A stretch of 64,000 nucleotides of DNA from Chitinophagaceae bacterium UBA4407 (GCA_002390845.1 DGQT01000053.1:52190-116189); one strand, 5' to 3'. Counted from the first letter of the stretch, positions 1-9,233 are shown. Notes: generated from the sequence alone by a model not told the origin. A program made the numbers and translations.

Positions 1-99
1 ATCCTGGTCCCAACGATTAAGTGTGCGATTCTTGGGCTCCGCTCGAGACAGGCTGCCACCCTGAAACAAGTTCAGGGCAGGCTGCTTAAATGTCGCCAT

Positions 100-170
100 G
101 AAAAGACAACTTCGAAACGAGCGTGGCAACAGGCGATGCCCAAAGAACCAATGCCGGGTAAATAAAATGC
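100..170. repeat. Type C arm of dispersed intergenic repeat
   Basis: A right-hand type C arm (gaaacgagcgtggcaac, 114-130) is followed by the usual outward flank (gatgcc, then atgccgggtaaataaa). A separate small hairpin built on ccctgaa/ttcaggg lies at 59-77. The first 247 bases hold no gene that I can support. Confidence 0.6.
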
Positions 171-247
171 ATTCTCTCCTTATAAATGTACAGGGCACAA
201 GAAAAAAGCATTTTCTTCGTTATTAAAACATCATTTATCTTGCAATT

Positions 248-1111
248 ATGCTGAAAAGAACTTTATTCATATTTTGTATTGCGCTTGTCGCTTCAAACGT
301 AAAGGCCCAGTACGAAAGCAATGTGCACCAGGGCGAGTTTGGCGCTGCAATCGGGCTGGCACATTATTATGGCGACCTTAACACCAGTGCCGCTATGAAC
401 AGGCCTAAATTTTCGGGCGGGCTTTTTTTTATAAAGCAGTTCAATAATTATGTGGGTGTAAAAATTGGCGCAGATTACGCCTTTCTTGCATACTCTGATA
501 CTTATAGCAAAAACGAAACACAGAAGCGCCGAAACCTTAGTTTTAATACCAATGTTTGGGAGGCATCGTTAAGTGGCTATTTTAATTTCTTTAAATTTTT
601 GCCCGGCGTGGAGGGCTTTAATTATACGCCCTATGTTTCGTTGGGTGTAGGTGTTTTTTCTTACGATCCCTACGCTTATTTAAATGGCACAAAATATTTT
701 TTACGCCCCTTGGGCACTGAAGGCCAGGGAAGTACTTTATATCCCGACCGTAAACAATACAGTTCAATGGCGGTATGTTTTCCATTAACTGTTGGTATTA
801 AATATTCGCTTAATGAGAACTTTAATGTATTTGGTGAGATTGGTTACCGGTTTACGAATACAGATTATTTAGACGATGTTAGTACAACCTATGCCGGTAC
901 AGATGCATTTCCGGCAATACCACAACCAGATGGATCTACAGCGCCCTCGCCTGCATATTTTTTACAAGACAGAAGTTATGAAACGGGGACGCCTATTGGT
1001 ATAAAAGATCGTCAGCGCGGCAACAGTTTACAAAAAGATGCTTATGTAATGCTGCATGTTGGTCTTTCTTACAACCTGTTTTCTTACAAATGCCCCAGCC
1101 CAAAGAATTAG
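248..1111 (+). CDS. Outer-membrane beta-barrel protein, DUF6089-like
   Basis: This 287-residue protein starts with a signal peptide (residues 1-20, ending VKAQ), so it is exported. The mature part opens with the GEFGAAIGLAHYYGDL stretch typical of the Bacteroidota DUF6089 outer-membrane barrels. It continues as alternating hydrophobic/polar strands and ends in an amphipathic strand (YVMLHVGLSYNLF), as barrel proteins do. A structural role in the outer membrane is the family expectation; no substrate can be named. It stands alone and is followed directly by a strong terminator hairpin. An unrelated OmpW/PorT-type barrel is the main alternative. Confidence 0.8.
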   Translation: MLKRTLFIFCIALVASNVKAQYESNVHQGEFGAAIGLAHYYGDLNTSAAMNRPKFSGGLFFIKQFNNYVGVKIGADYAFLAYSDTYSKNETQKRRNLSFNTNVWEASLSGYFNFFKFLPGVEGFNYTPYVSLGVGVFSYDPYAYLNGTKYFLRPLGTEGQGSTLYPDRKQYSSMAVCFPLTVGIKYSLNENFNVFGEIGYRFTNTDYLDDVSTTYAGTDAFPAIPQPDGSTAPSPAYFLQDRSYETGTPIGIKDRQRGNSLQKDAYVMLHVGLSYNLFSYKCPSPKN

Positions 1112-1125
1112 CGCAGTAAGAAATT

Positions 1126-1177
1126 ATTATTTAACAAAAAGGAAACCCATTTACTAGTTTCCTTTTTGTTAAATAAT
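1126..1177 (+). terminator. Perfect 21-bp stem terminator
   Basis: Left arm 1126-1146 and right arm 1157-1177 are exact reverse complements across 21 bases with a 10-base loop. The stem carries A- and T-rich ends (aaaaagg / cctttttg), so it can act in both directions. It lies 15 bases after the barrel gene. Confidence 0.85.
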
Positions 1178-1185
1178 ATCTATCC

Positions 1186-1260
1186 TTTGTTTACGGGCTT
1201 TAATGGCATTTCTCATTGTTCCTTGCATCGCTCACTTTTACGTTCTGTTTTATTTATTAA
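1186..1260. repeat. Degenerate left arm of dispersed repeat
   Basis: The order cgggcttt, atggcatt, cattgtt, ccttgcatcgctcactttta, cgttctg follows the left-arm consensus with several changes. No convincing right arm follows. The remaining bases up to 1558 show no gene or clear structure. Confidence 0.5.
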
Positions 1261-1558
1261 GCAAGAGTGTAATCAGTAAATAGTGCCTGGATTTTTTTGA
1301 TACCAGCGTTAGTTCTTCGGGCATCACCTCTCACCTTGCGATTCTTTCATCTTTCAGGGCACCGAAGAACAAAACTGCAATGTAAAAAAGTGGACTCCTA
1401 GGTCCCTCTAGTACAAGAGTACTCCGAAACCACTTAGGCATAGACTGTGCAGATAAAACTTCATTAAAGAATTAGAGCCACGCTATAGTGGCAGATCATA
1501 GCAGTTAGTTGATTATTTTATCGGTCATTTAGCTTTTTTCTTATACGATAGTTTACTA

Positions 1559-1566
1559 TACATTTG
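1559..1566 (+). promoter_or_regulatory. Bacteroidota -7 promoter box (TACATTTG)
   Basis: TACATTTG fits the TAnnTTTG -7 consensus of the Bacteroidota primary sigma factor and ends 20 bases before the ATG of the LolA-like gene. The -33 position is only T-rich (ttttttc), not a clean TTTG. Confidence 0.5.
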
Positions 1567-1586
1567 TTTTCTAAAAGCTTGTTTAA

Positions 1587-2297
1587 ATGAAGCACAAATT
1601 ATATTGTTTTTTGCTTGTCTTATATATAAGTAACGCCTCCTTTTTACCACCTTTTGACAATATCGAAAAGATATCTGCAAGCCTTATCAGTCGCCAAGTT
1701 CAAGGTGGGAGATCTGTAACAATTAGAGGCGATATTTTTTACCAGCGTAACGGCAACCTTACTACACATTTTACATATCCGAGGGAATATATATTAATTG
1801 GTAACAAACTTGGTGAAACAAAAATTTATGACCCTGTAGCAAACACAGTAATACAATACCAGAATTTTTTATTTAGCACCCAGTCATCCCAATTCTATTA
1901 TTTTTTTTCAGGCAAAATTTACGATATGGGCCTTACTGATATTGGTTATGTTCAGGATAAAACCTATTTCGAAAATAATCTCAAGGTTACTGAATGGAAG
2001 TTAAAAGTGCCACAGAAGAAAGCATTGATACAGAGGGTTAAATTAGTATTCGATAACCAGAAACCTGTATATATGCATTATGCAGATGCAAATAATAAAA
2101 TTATTCGTAAGGTTTATTATTATAATTATACACAACTTTCTGTTTATGATTTCCCTGCTACTACAACAGAAATAGTATTCAATGATAAAGACTCTTCAGT
2201 TATTAAAACATCTTACGATAATTTTAATATAAACGAAAGCGCAACCAGTGGATATTTTAATTTTTCTATACCTTCTAATGCAAAAGTGAGTGAATAA
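1587..2297 (+). CDS. LolA-like periplasmic lipoprotein carrier
   Basis: This 236-residue exported protein has a short hydrophobic N-terminus (residues 1-20). It has the features of the LolA/DUF4292-type fold: an early 'GDIFYQRNGNLTTHFTYPRE' segment, then 'GETKIYDPVANTVIQYQN', then successive strands. LolA proteins carry lipoproteins across the periplasm. Here the match is by pattern and the substrate is unknown. It is the first gene of a tightly packed operon; its end overlaps the GTG of the YidD-like gene by eight bases. Co-transcription with a YidD-like protein suggests a shared role in envelope protein delivery, which is inference. Confidence 0.6.
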   Translation: MKHKLYCFLLVLYISNASFLPPFDNIEKISASLISRQVQGGRSVTIRGDIFYQRNGNLTTHFTYPREYILIGNKLGETKIYDPVANTVIQYQNFLFSTQSSQFYYFFSGKIYDMGLTDIGYVQDKTYFENNLKVTEWKLKVPQKKALIQRVKLVFDNQKPVYMHYADANNKIIRKVYYYNYTQLSVYDFPATTTEIVFNDKDSSVIKTSYDNFNINESATSGYFNFSIPSNAKVSE

Positions 2298-2757
2298 AAA
2301 AATAGTGATCATTTCCCATGTTTTGTTATTCTTTTTATACAGTTGTTCTGTGCTTGCACAGAATTTTAGAGAAGATTTACTTCTCGTTGGCAAACGCGAT
2401 TTCGCAGTACCAGATGAATTTAATTATTATCATGGCACCAGTAACGATCAGCAAATCCTGAAAACAAAACATAAAAATTTTGCAGCTTCCTACAACCCTG
2501 TTACATTAACGTTTAAAAGTGCTATGCTTTTATATCAAAACATTCTTTCACCCCAACTTTCGCGTGAATGTCCTTATGAAATTACCTGTTCAAATTTTTG
2601 TAAGCAATCAATAAAAGAATATGGTCTTATAAAAGGAACAATATTAGGTGCGGACAGAATTCTTCGTTGTAACAGAATTAGTATTCTGGATGTACACGCA
2701 GCCGATGTAGATGTGAATACCGGTAAAATAGTTGATCTCCCAAGTAAATACCAATAA
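2290..2757 (+). CDS. YidD-like membrane protein insertion factor
   Basis: This 155-residue protein contains the YidD signature at about residues 78-130: YQNILSPQLSRECPYEITCS, then KQSIKEYGLIKG, then DRILRCN. The two conserved cysteine positions (ECPYEITCS) and the final RIxRC are intact. YidD assists YidC-dependent insertion of membrane proteins. Typical YidD is about 70-90 residues. This version has an added N-terminal signal or anchor (residues 1-23) and about 50 extra residues before the domain. The start is GTG inside the 3' end of the LolA-like gene. The usual yidD setting (rnpA/yidC) is absent, so this is a second, specialised type. Confidence 0.8.
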   Translation: MNKKIVIISHVLLFFLYSCSVLAQNFREDLLLVGKRDFAVPDEFNYYHGTSNDQQILKTKHKNFAASYNPVTLTFKSAMLLYQNILSPQLSRECPYEITCSNFCKQSIKEYGLIKGTILGADRILRCNRISILDVHAADVDVNTGKIVDLPSKYQ

Positions 2758-3626
2758 TGCACTTAAAGCTATTTTTTTTTGCCATATTATTTTCTTCTGC
2801 TTCATCCAATGCACTTGCACAAACAAGAAGTTTTTCCAATGAATTGAAGTTTGCACAATACCTCTATGATAAACAATTATACAATGAAGCTGTTTTTGTT
2901 TTGCAGCAACAAGATACCACTGCTCTTTCCTTAACCGAAAAAGACAGTTTGTTGTATCAACTAGGATGGCTATTCTATAATCAAAAACAATTAGATGCAT
3001 CTGCCGCGTATCTTTTACGTGTATTACCACAAAGTAGCTATTATTTAAAGGCCCGAAGTTTTGCTGCTTATAATCTTACTTATCTAAAAAAAACAGATTC
3101 TGCAAAAGAGGTGATTAAAGACATAAGCGCATCAGATACTGTTATACATGAACTAAAATCTTTCCAGCTCGCAGGTATAGCTTTATTAGAAAAAGATTAT
3201 CCGTTATTTAAACAGCTAAAGGATAGTTTTACTTATTCGTCTTATGCATTAACAATGCAGGAAAAAAATTTAGCCCAATATTATACAGATCTAAGCATTC
3301 ACAAAAAAAAGTCGCCGGTTTTAGCAGGTTTATATAGCGCTGCAATTCCAGGACTCGGTAAGATTTATGCAGGTAAAAAAAAGCAAGGCATCGGTGCTTT
3401 TTTACCTGTTGCATCTTTAGGTGTATTGACTTATGAAGCTTATCGAAAAGGTGGTATCAAAAGTGCCCGTTTTATTATATTCGGTTCTTTGTTTTCTATT
3501 TTTTATGCTGGTAATATTTGGGGCAGTGTTGTATCTGTAAATATTATTGAAAATGAATTTTACCATGATTATGAGAATAAGGTTCTGCTTGATTTGCATA
3601 TTCCTTTGCGTAGCATTTTTAACTGA
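2757..3626 (+). CDS. Exported TPR protein with C-terminal TM2-like segment (paralog 1)
   Basis: The 289-residue product has a signal peptide (1-22, ending ALAQ). Helical TPR-like repeats follow at about 25-180. A hydrophobic C-terminal module is built around AIPGLGKIYAGKKKQG, with two to three membrane segments (about 190-265). The PGxGxxYAGK motif is characteristic of DUF5683/TM2-like domains. The ATG overlaps the stop of the YidD-like gene (TAATG), which implies translational coupling. The next gene has the same architecture. Function is unknown; the context suggests envelope assembly. Confidence 0.65.
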   Translation: MHLKLFFFAILFSSASSNALAQTRSFSNELKFAQYLYDKQLYNEAVFVLQQQDTTALSLTEKDSLLYQLGWLFYNQKQLDASAAYLLRVLPQSSYYLKARSFAAYNLTYLKKTDSAKEVIKDISASDTVIHELKSFQLAGIALLEKDYPLFKQLKDSFTYSSYALTMQEKNLAQYYTDLSIHKKKSPVLAGLYSAAIPGLGKIYAGKKKQGIGAFLPVASLGVLTYEAYRKGGIKSARFIIFGSLFSIFYAGNIWGSVVSVNIIENEFYHDYENKVLLDLHIPLRSIFN

Positions 3627-4410
3627 TGCGCAGACTGATATGGCAAAGGCTGATATGCTTTTAAGTAAAGGGGAATATTTTCAGGCATCTGTTGCTTATG
3701 AAAGAGTCCTTTATAGCTGCAATGACCCGCTCATTAATTATGCCGCAATCAAAGGCAAATTAAGTTGCCTTAAACAACAGCAAAAATTCAAAGAGGCTGT
3801 ATCTTTTGTAGCGTCAGGTCGTACATTACAACTACCCGATACCCTTAAATGTGTTTTATTATACGAAGAAGCTGTTTGCTCATATCTTGCCGGAAGCTTC
3901 GAAAATACTATCTCTTTATCTGAAGAATTAGAAAATGTGTATCCGTCTTATTTTGGTTTAGGTATGCTTCAGGTGATTACGATCCTTTCCTTAAACGAGT
4001 TAAACCGCTGGCAGGATGCATCCATATATTACACTGCTTTTCTGCAGAAATATGCATTGCAAAATAATAATGATACGCTGCCAGATTTATACAAAAAAAT
4101 ACCAAAGCTAAAAAAAGAAAATACCGCCCAATGGCTTTCCACCTTTTTGCCCGGTGCAGGGCAAATGTATGCAGGCAAGCCATTAGAGGGCCTTGTAAGT
4201 ATTTTATTGCAAGGTGCTGGTGTGTACTACGGAATTACAAGCTGGCAGGATGGTTATTATATTTCAGCGTGGCTTGTCGGGTTAGGCTCATTCGGATCTT
4301 TCCACAATGGTAGCGTAAGAAGATCAGAAATACTGGTACATCAATACAATCGTAAAAAAATAATCGGATTTAACCAAGAGGTAAAAAAGCAATTGATTTC
4401 CCTGCTATAA
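3571..4410 (+). CDS. Exported TPR protein with C-terminal TM2-like segment (paralog 2)
   Basis: I start this gene at the ATG at 3571, giving MRIRFCLICIFLCVAFLTDAQ, a clean signal peptide. A TTG eight codons upstream is less likely. The 279-residue product repeats the layout of the preceding gene: TPR-like helices (about 25-190), then FLPGAGQMYAGKPLEG and hydrophobic segments to about residue 250. It overlaps the previous gene by 56 bases. The shared motif and order indicate an old tandem duplication. It is the last gene of the operon, before a shared terminator. Confidence 0.65.
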   Translation: MRIRFCLICIFLCVAFLTDAQTDMAKADMLLSKGEYFQASVAYERVLYSCNDPLINYAAIKGKLSCLKQQQKFKEAVSFVASGRTLQLPDTLKCVLLYEEAVCSYLAGSFENTISLSEELENVYPSYFGLGMLQVITILSLNELNRWQDASIYYTAFLQKYALQNNNDTLPDLYKKIPKLKKENTAQWLSTFLPGAGQMYAGKPLEGLVSILLQGAGVYYGITSWQDGYYISAWLVGLGSFGSFHNGSVRRSEILVHQYNRKKIIGFNQEVKKQLISLL

Positions 4411-4452
4411 TGTAACGCATAACTATATGCCTTAACAATATGATTTAAATAA

Positions 4453-4482
4453 AAAAACCACCACTATAGAATGGTGGTTTTT
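4453..4482. terminator. Bidirectional terminator hairpin
   Basis: aaaaaccacca (4453-4463) pairs with tggtggttttt (4472-4482). It lies between the convergent TPR/TM2 operon and the TM2 gene, with A/T runs on both sides. Confidence 0.85.
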
Positions 4483-4498
4483 ATTTTGTGGCAAAGCT

Positions 4499-4945
4499 TT
4501 ACTGACCCGACCACATAAAGAATTTGCTATTATCTACATAAGGACTAATATCAGTGCTGTGAACGATCAGCACTATAAAATCCACCAATGGTACAATGCC
4601 ACCTATACCGCCACAGGTTAAAATATAACCAACCCATGTAAATGTTTTAGTACCAAGATATAACCTATGTATACCTAAGCCACCAAGAAAAAAGTCTAAA
4701 AGAATTGCAGTAGTAAAATTCTTTTCACCCCCGGCATAATGCGCCGAATTGTTGGCTGCCATTTGGTTGTTTACCGATTGATCAGTAAAAAGCTTGTTGT
4801 TATCTGCCATCATACTTACATCAGTACTGCTGTTGAATAACTGCTCAACTTTTTGATCATCAATCATATAGCTGTTTCCTGTATTATTTGCATAAACAGC
4901 AAATACAAAAGACATACTTAAAAAAAGGAGATAAATTTTTTTCAT
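4499..4945 (-). CDS. TM2 domain membrane protein
   Basis: I use the start at 4945 (MKKIYLLFLSMSFVFAVYA), which gives a signal peptide; a start three codons earlier is possible. The 148-residue protein has a polar linker (about 20-75) and then a canonical TM2 domain: LLDFFLGGLGIHRLYLGTK, followed by two membrane helices (WVGYILTCGGIGGIVPLVD, IVLIV). TM2 proteins are integral membrane proteins of unclear role. The gene faces the neighbouring operon, whose last two products carry related G-x-G-x-x-Y-x-G segments. Confidence 0.85.
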   Translation of the reverse strand: MKKIYLLFLSMSFVFAVYANNTGNSYMIDDQKVEQLFNSSTDVSMMADNNKLFTDQSVNNQMAANNSAHYAGGEKNFTTAILLDFFLGGLGIHRLYLGTKTFTWVGYILTCGGIGGIVPLVDFIVLIVHSTDISPYVDNSKFFMWSGQ

Positions 4946-5068
4946 AAAGGTCATTTAGTTTGGGTTAATAGATAATTATATTATGTAAATATAATTTTTT
5001 CGCACTTCAATCCAAAAAAATACTCAAATTTTTTTCTCAGCATCCTATAGGTAAAGTATCAAAGCCTT

Positions 5069-5290
5069 TTATTCCAAAGGTTTTTTCCACAACCGTATAT
5101 AAAACCATAACAGCAGCGGTATGCTTACAACAAGCCAGATGTAAAAAAGAATGTTGCCAAGTGTAATTTTTTCTTGCACAAATGCATAATCGTACATAAT
5201 TCCAAAGGTGGAATTAATGATCATCCACAGCAGCCCAACAAAAATAGATGTGGATATGCGTTTTAAAAAAGCCACAACCTCTGGTTCCAT
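5069..5290 (-). CDS. Small two-helix membrane protein
   Basis: This 73-residue protein has two predicted membrane helices: about 16-38 (FVGLLWMIINSTFGIMYDYAF) and about 45-66 (LFYIWLVVSIPLLLWFYIRLW). The end is basic (KKPLE). I do not recognise a named family, although small proteins of this layout are common in Chitinophagaceae. It starts 22 bases before a divergent intergenic region and seems to be a single-gene unit. Confidence 0.6.
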   Translation of the reverse strand: MEPEVVAFLKRISTSIFVGLLWMIINSTFGIMYDYAFVQEKITLGNILFYIWLVVSIPLLLWFYIRLWKKPLE

Positions 5291-5374
5291 ACAGGTTTAT
5301 TTTTTGTAAAGTTATACAACAGGTGAAGGTTTAATGTAAACCAGAAAGACAAATTCCCCGGCAGTTTGTTGTGT

Positions 5375-5605
5375 TAAGATGATATTTTTTAGCCCGGCAG
5401 CATTACCACTATTTAACTTTTGTTGCGTCGCACACTTATACTGTAGAATAGCTTTCAGCAACAGGCAGTCAACTTTCGGGAATGCAACTTGTCCTGATTG
5501 CTGAAGCCAGACTGCCGGTTGCCGAATACAGTTCCCAAAGTATAAGTGTGCGACGCAACAGCAGATCCACATTGATTTTTGGCCGGGTTCAAAAAAATAT
5601 TTCTT
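5375..5605. repeat. Complete hairpin element, type B arms
   Basis: Left arm 5421-5442 (tgttgcgtcgcacacttata...) and right arm 5539-5560 are exact reverse complements over 22 bases, including a shared deviation (tata for the usual tgta). Inside, agcaacaggcagtc and gactgccggttgcc form a second imperfect stem. Outer flanks are agcccggca on the left and gccgggttcaaaaaa on the right. Confidence 0.85.
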
Positions 5606-5706
5606 TTAATGATGCAGGTTATACGGCTTATAAAAAGAAACCTGTTTTACATACATATAAATCCAGATTTTCGCGAATATTTTTTGTACACCATTATGCA
5701 ATATTT

Positions 5707-5771
5707 TGTGGATAATCACTGTAACCCAATACCATTTTGACAGACGAAAGTTTTGAACAGGATTTTCCACA
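5707..5771. promoter_or_regulatory. Two DnaA-box-like sites upstream of nrdJ
   Basis: tgtggataa at 5707-5715 is the exact reverse complement of the DnaA box TTATCCACA. ttttccaca at 5763-5771 differs from it at one base. Both lie 105-170 bases before nrdJ. DnaA regulation of ribonucleotide reductase is known in other bacteria; here it is inference. Confidence 0.4.
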
Positions 5772-5876
5772 GGCTGTTAATATCTAACCAATGGATTTCT
5801 CGTTGTATAAAGATATTTTCGTCAACTGCTTCATAATTCCTTAACAAAGCGGAAAATTATTTTACTAAATATATAA

Positions 5877-8800
5877 ATGCATCCTGCCATGGCAAAACAG
5901 CAAACCCAGAAGGGGCTTCAATTTAACCGTCGCTTTACAAAAGAAGGCGTTAGCGCATTCGACCTGTTCGAGTACGATTACCGTACCAGCATCATCCGCA
6001 ATCCAACCGGTGAAGTGGTATTTGAAATGAATAATGTAGAAGTACCTGCACAGTGGAGCCAGATTGCTACGGATATCCTGGCCCAGAAATATTTTCGTAA
6101 AGCAGGTGTACCGCAGCCGGACGGATCGTTGGGCAGGGAAACTTCTGTAAAGCAGGTGGCGCACCGTATGGCCAATTGCTGGCGGGTTTGGGGCGAACGC
6201 TATGGTTATTTTGCTTCTGAAAAAGATGCGGAGGTTTTTTACGATGAGCTGGCATACAGTATTTTAAACCAGTCTTGTGTGCCAAACAGCCCGCAATGGT
6301 TTAATACCGGGTTGCATGAAAGTTATGGCATTACCGGAAAGCCACAAGGGCATTATTATGTTGACCCGGTTGATTCAGTTTTAAAAAAATCTGAGAATGC
6401 TTATGAGCGTCCACAGCCGCATGCCTGCTTTATATTGAGCGTAACGGACGACCTGGTAAATGAAGGGGGCATCATGGATTTGTGGACAAGGGAAGCCCGT
6501 ATTTTTAAATACGGTTCAGGAGTAGGTACCAACTTTTCACAAATACGTGGCGAAGGCGAAAAACTAAGCGGTGGCGGTACTTCCAGCGGTTTAATGAGTT
6601 TCCTGAAAATCGGCGACCGTGCAGCAGGTGCTATTAAAAGCGGTGGCACTACACGCCGTGCCGCTAAAATGGTATGTCTGGATATGGATCATCCGGAGAT
6701 CATGAAGTTTATCAACTGGAAAGTCGAAGAAGAGAAAAAAGTAGGGGCATTAATTGCTGCAGGTTATGATAGCCACTACGAAGGCGAAGCTTATATGACG
6801 GTTGCCGGTCAAAACTCAAACAACTCTGTTCGCATACCCAATGAATTTTTTAAAGTACTGGAAGAAGATGGAGATTGGGAACTAAAGGCAAGAACCGATG
6901 GGCGTGTAATGAAAAAAATTCCGGCACGCGAAGTCTGGAATCAAATCTCTTATGCTGCCTGGCGTTGTGCAGATCCGGGCACTCAATACGATACAACAAT
7001 CAATGAATGGCATACCTGCCCCAAAGGTGGCCGCATCAATGCATCTAATCCGTGCAGCGAATACATGTTCTTAGATAATACCGCATGTAATTTAGCCAGT
7101 GCCAACCTGATGAAGTTCTTTGATACCAATACAAACAAACTCGATATCGAAGGTTTTGAATACACCTGCCGTTTGTGGACAACAGTTCTGGAAATTTCTG
7201 TATTGATGGCACAATTTCCTTCGAAAGAGGTAGCACAGCTTTCTTACGATTACAGAACACTCGGTCTTGGGTTCGCCAACCTGGGAACTGTATTAATGGT
7301 AAGCGGTATTGCTTACGATAGCGAAGAAGCCCGTGGTATAGCAGGTGCAATAACCGCGATTATGACTGGTATCGCGTATAAAACATCTGCAGAACTTGCA
7401 GCAGTGCAGGGGCCTTTCAGCAAATATGAGGAAAACAAAGAAGACATGCTGCGTGTAATGCACAACCACCGTGCGGCTGCTTACGATGCAAGTGATGCTT
7501 ATGAAGGCCTGAGTGTAAAGCCTGTGGGCATTAATGCAAAATATTGCCCCGAAGATTTATTAAGGGCTGCTACAAAAGCATGGGATGATGCGGTACAACT
7601 TGGTGAAAAATATGGTTACCGCAATGCACAAACAACGGTAATCGCACCAACAGGAACAATAGGTTTGGTAATGGATTGCGATACAACCGGTGTTGAACCA
7701 GACTTTGCATTGGTTAAATTCAAAAAGCTTTCAGGTGGTGGCTATTTCAAGATCATTAACCAAAGTGTACCCGCCGCTTTAAAAAATCTTGGTTACAACC
7801 AGAAACAAATGGATGCCATTATTAATTATGCGGTAGGTTCTGCAAGTTTTGACGGTGCCCCATTCATTAACTCTCAAACTCTGAGTGAGAAAGGATTTAT
7901 TGCAGAAGAAATCCTGAAGCTGAATAATGCTGCTAAAGCAGCCTTTGAAATAGGCTTCATCTTTAATAAATATTCATTGGGCGAAGCTTGTCTTGAAAGA
8001 CTTGGTTTTACTGCTGAACAATATAACGACTGGAATTTCGATCTGCTGGAAGCACTAGGATTTACAGAAGATGAAATTGCTGCTGCCAATGATTATATCT
8101 GCGGCACCATGACCGTGGAAGGCGCACCTTATTTAAGGAATGAACATTTATCTGTATTTGACTGCGCCAATAAATGCGGGAAAAAGGGTGAACGTTTTAT
8201 TCATGCATTCGGCCATATAAAAATGATGGCAGCCTGCCAGCCGTTCCTTAGCGGCGCAATCTCTAAAACCATTAACCTGCCGCACGAAGCAACCGTTGAA
8301 GAAATTGCAGAATGCTATTTGCTTAGCTGGAAGATGGGTTTAAAAGCAAATGCTTTATACCGTGATGGTTCTAAATTATCTCAGCCTTTAAGTAATAAAT
8401 CTGACAAGAAAAAGAAGGCTGGTGAAACAAAAGAAGAAACAACTGAAGCAACAGTAACTGGCACATTGCAGCCGGATACCAACCTGGTTAACCTTGCAGA
8501 ACTTGGGGTTGATGAACTGTTGGAAGAAGTACAGAAACGCATGCAGGAAAGCCACGATACCTCTTTCAAACGCCAGTTATCAAAGATTGTTGAAAGAAAA
8601 ATATTGCCAGCCAAACGCCGTGGATTTACACAAAAAGCAAAGGTAGGCGGCCAGGTAATTTTCCTTCGCACCGGAGAATATACCGATGGAACTTTAGGAG
8701 AAATCTTTATCGACCTTGCCAAAGAAGGCTCTACACTCCGCAGTTTAATGAACTGTTTTGCTATCTCAATTTCAGTTGGCCTGCAGTACGGTGTGCCACT

Positions 8801-9233
8801 GGAAGAGTTTGTAGAAAAATTTGTGTTCACCAGGTTCGAGCCTGCCGGTATGGTAGACCATCCGAATATTAAAACAACTACTTCACTGGTTGACTTTATT
8901 TTCCGTGCACTCGCTTACGAATACCTTGGCCGAACAGATTTAGTGCATGTGATTGACAGGCCCGAAGTTGGTAACCTGGGCGATGCCGGTGATGTTACCA
9001 TTATAGGCAGGCCCGCATTAAGTAATGTACATGTAGCAGCCGCAGAAACAGTACAGCCACAAAAAGTTTTTAAAGCAGCAATGGCACAGGAAAGTGGTTT
9101 AGACGCGATGAATGCCGCTGCTAAAAATATGCAGAGCGATGCACCGGCCTGTAATGTTTGCGGACATATTACTTTGCGCAGCGGCACTTGTTACAAATGC
9201 CTGAACTGCGGTAATAGTATGGGTTGCAGTTAA
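5877..9233 (+). CDS. nrdJ: B12-dependent (class II) ribonucleotide reductase
   Basis: NrdJ reduces ribonucleotides to deoxyribonucleotides with adenosylcobalamin as radical source, in the cytoplasm. The 1118-residue length fits the long NrdJ form. Visible landmarks are PQPHACFIL (first redox cysteine, about residue 183), NPCSEYMF (active-site Asn-Cys-Glu triad, about 390), DNTACNLASANL (second redox cysteine) and NAQTTVIAPTGTIG (substrate loop). The end has a cysteine-rich tail, CNVCGH...CYKCLNCG, which probably relays reducing equivalents. A second ATG four codons downstream (5889) is an alternative start. It is a single-gene unit with a terminator. No B12 riboswitch was recognised upstream. 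Confidence 0.95.
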   Translation: MHPAMAKQQTQKGLQFNRRFTKEGVSAFDLFEYDYRTSIIRNPTGEVVFEMNNVEVPAQWSQIATDILAQKYFRKAGVPQPDGSLGRETSVKQVAHRMANCWRVWGERYGYFASEKDAEVFYDELAYSILNQSCVPNSPQWFNTGLHESYGITGKPQGHYYVDPVDSVLKKSENAYERPQPHACFILSVTDDLVNEGGIMDLWTREARIFKYGSGVGTNFSQIRGEGEKLSGGGTSSGLMSFLKIGDRAAGAIKSGGTTRRAAKMVCLDMDHPEIMKFINWKVEEEKKVGALIAAGYDSHYEGEAYMTVAGQNSNNSVRIPNEFFKVLEEDGDWELKARTDGRVMKKIPAREVWNQISYAAWRCADPGTQYDTTINEWHTCPKGGRINASNPCSEYMFLDNTACNLASANLMKFFDTNTNKLDIEGFEYTCRLWTTVLEISVLMAQFPSKEVAQLSYDYRTLGLGFANLGTVLMVSGIAYDSEEARGIAGAITAIMTGIAYKTSAELAAVQGPFSKYEENKEDMLRVMHNHRAAAYDASDAYEGLSVKPVGINAKYCPEDLLRAATKAWDDAVQLGEKYGYRNAQTTVIAPTGTIGLVMDCDTTGVEPDFALVKFKKLSGGGYFKIINQSVPAALKNLGYNQKQMDAIINYAVGSASFDGAPFINSQTLSEKGFIAEEILKLNNAAKAAFEIGFIFNKYSLGEACLERLGFTAEQYNDWNFDLLEALGFTEDEIAAANDYICGTMTVEGAPYLRNEHLSVFDCANKCGKKGERFIHAFGHIKMMAACQPFLSGAISKTINLPHEATVEEIAECYLLSWKMGLKANALYRDGSKLSQPLSNKSDKKKKAGETKEETTEATVTGTLQPDTNLVNLAELGVDELLEEVQKRMQESHDTSFKRQLSKIVERKILPAKRRGFTQKAKVGGQVIFLRTGEYTDGTLGEIFIDLAKEGSTLRSLMNCFAISISVGLQYGVPLEEFVEKFVFTRFEPAGMVDHPNIKTTTSLVDFIFRALAYEYLGRTDLVHVIDRPEVGNLGDAGDVTIIGRPALSNVHVAAAETVQPQKVFKAAMAQESGLDAMNAAAKNMQSDAPACNVCGHITLRSGTCYKCLNCGNSMGCS

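Noticed and set aside
2644..3030. Minus-strand frame of 128 codons
   Set aside because: It lies opposite the YidD-like and TPR genes, which have clear family motifs.
5500..5530. Possible cobalamin riboswitch (gccagactgccggttgcc) before nrdJ
   Set aside because: The B12-box resemblance is loose, other conserved riboswitch parts are missing, and the segment is the inner stem of a dispersed repeat that also occurs at 9360.
5482..5715. Reading frame of 77 codons on the plus strand
   Set aside because: It runs through a hairpin repeat element and has no recognisable features.
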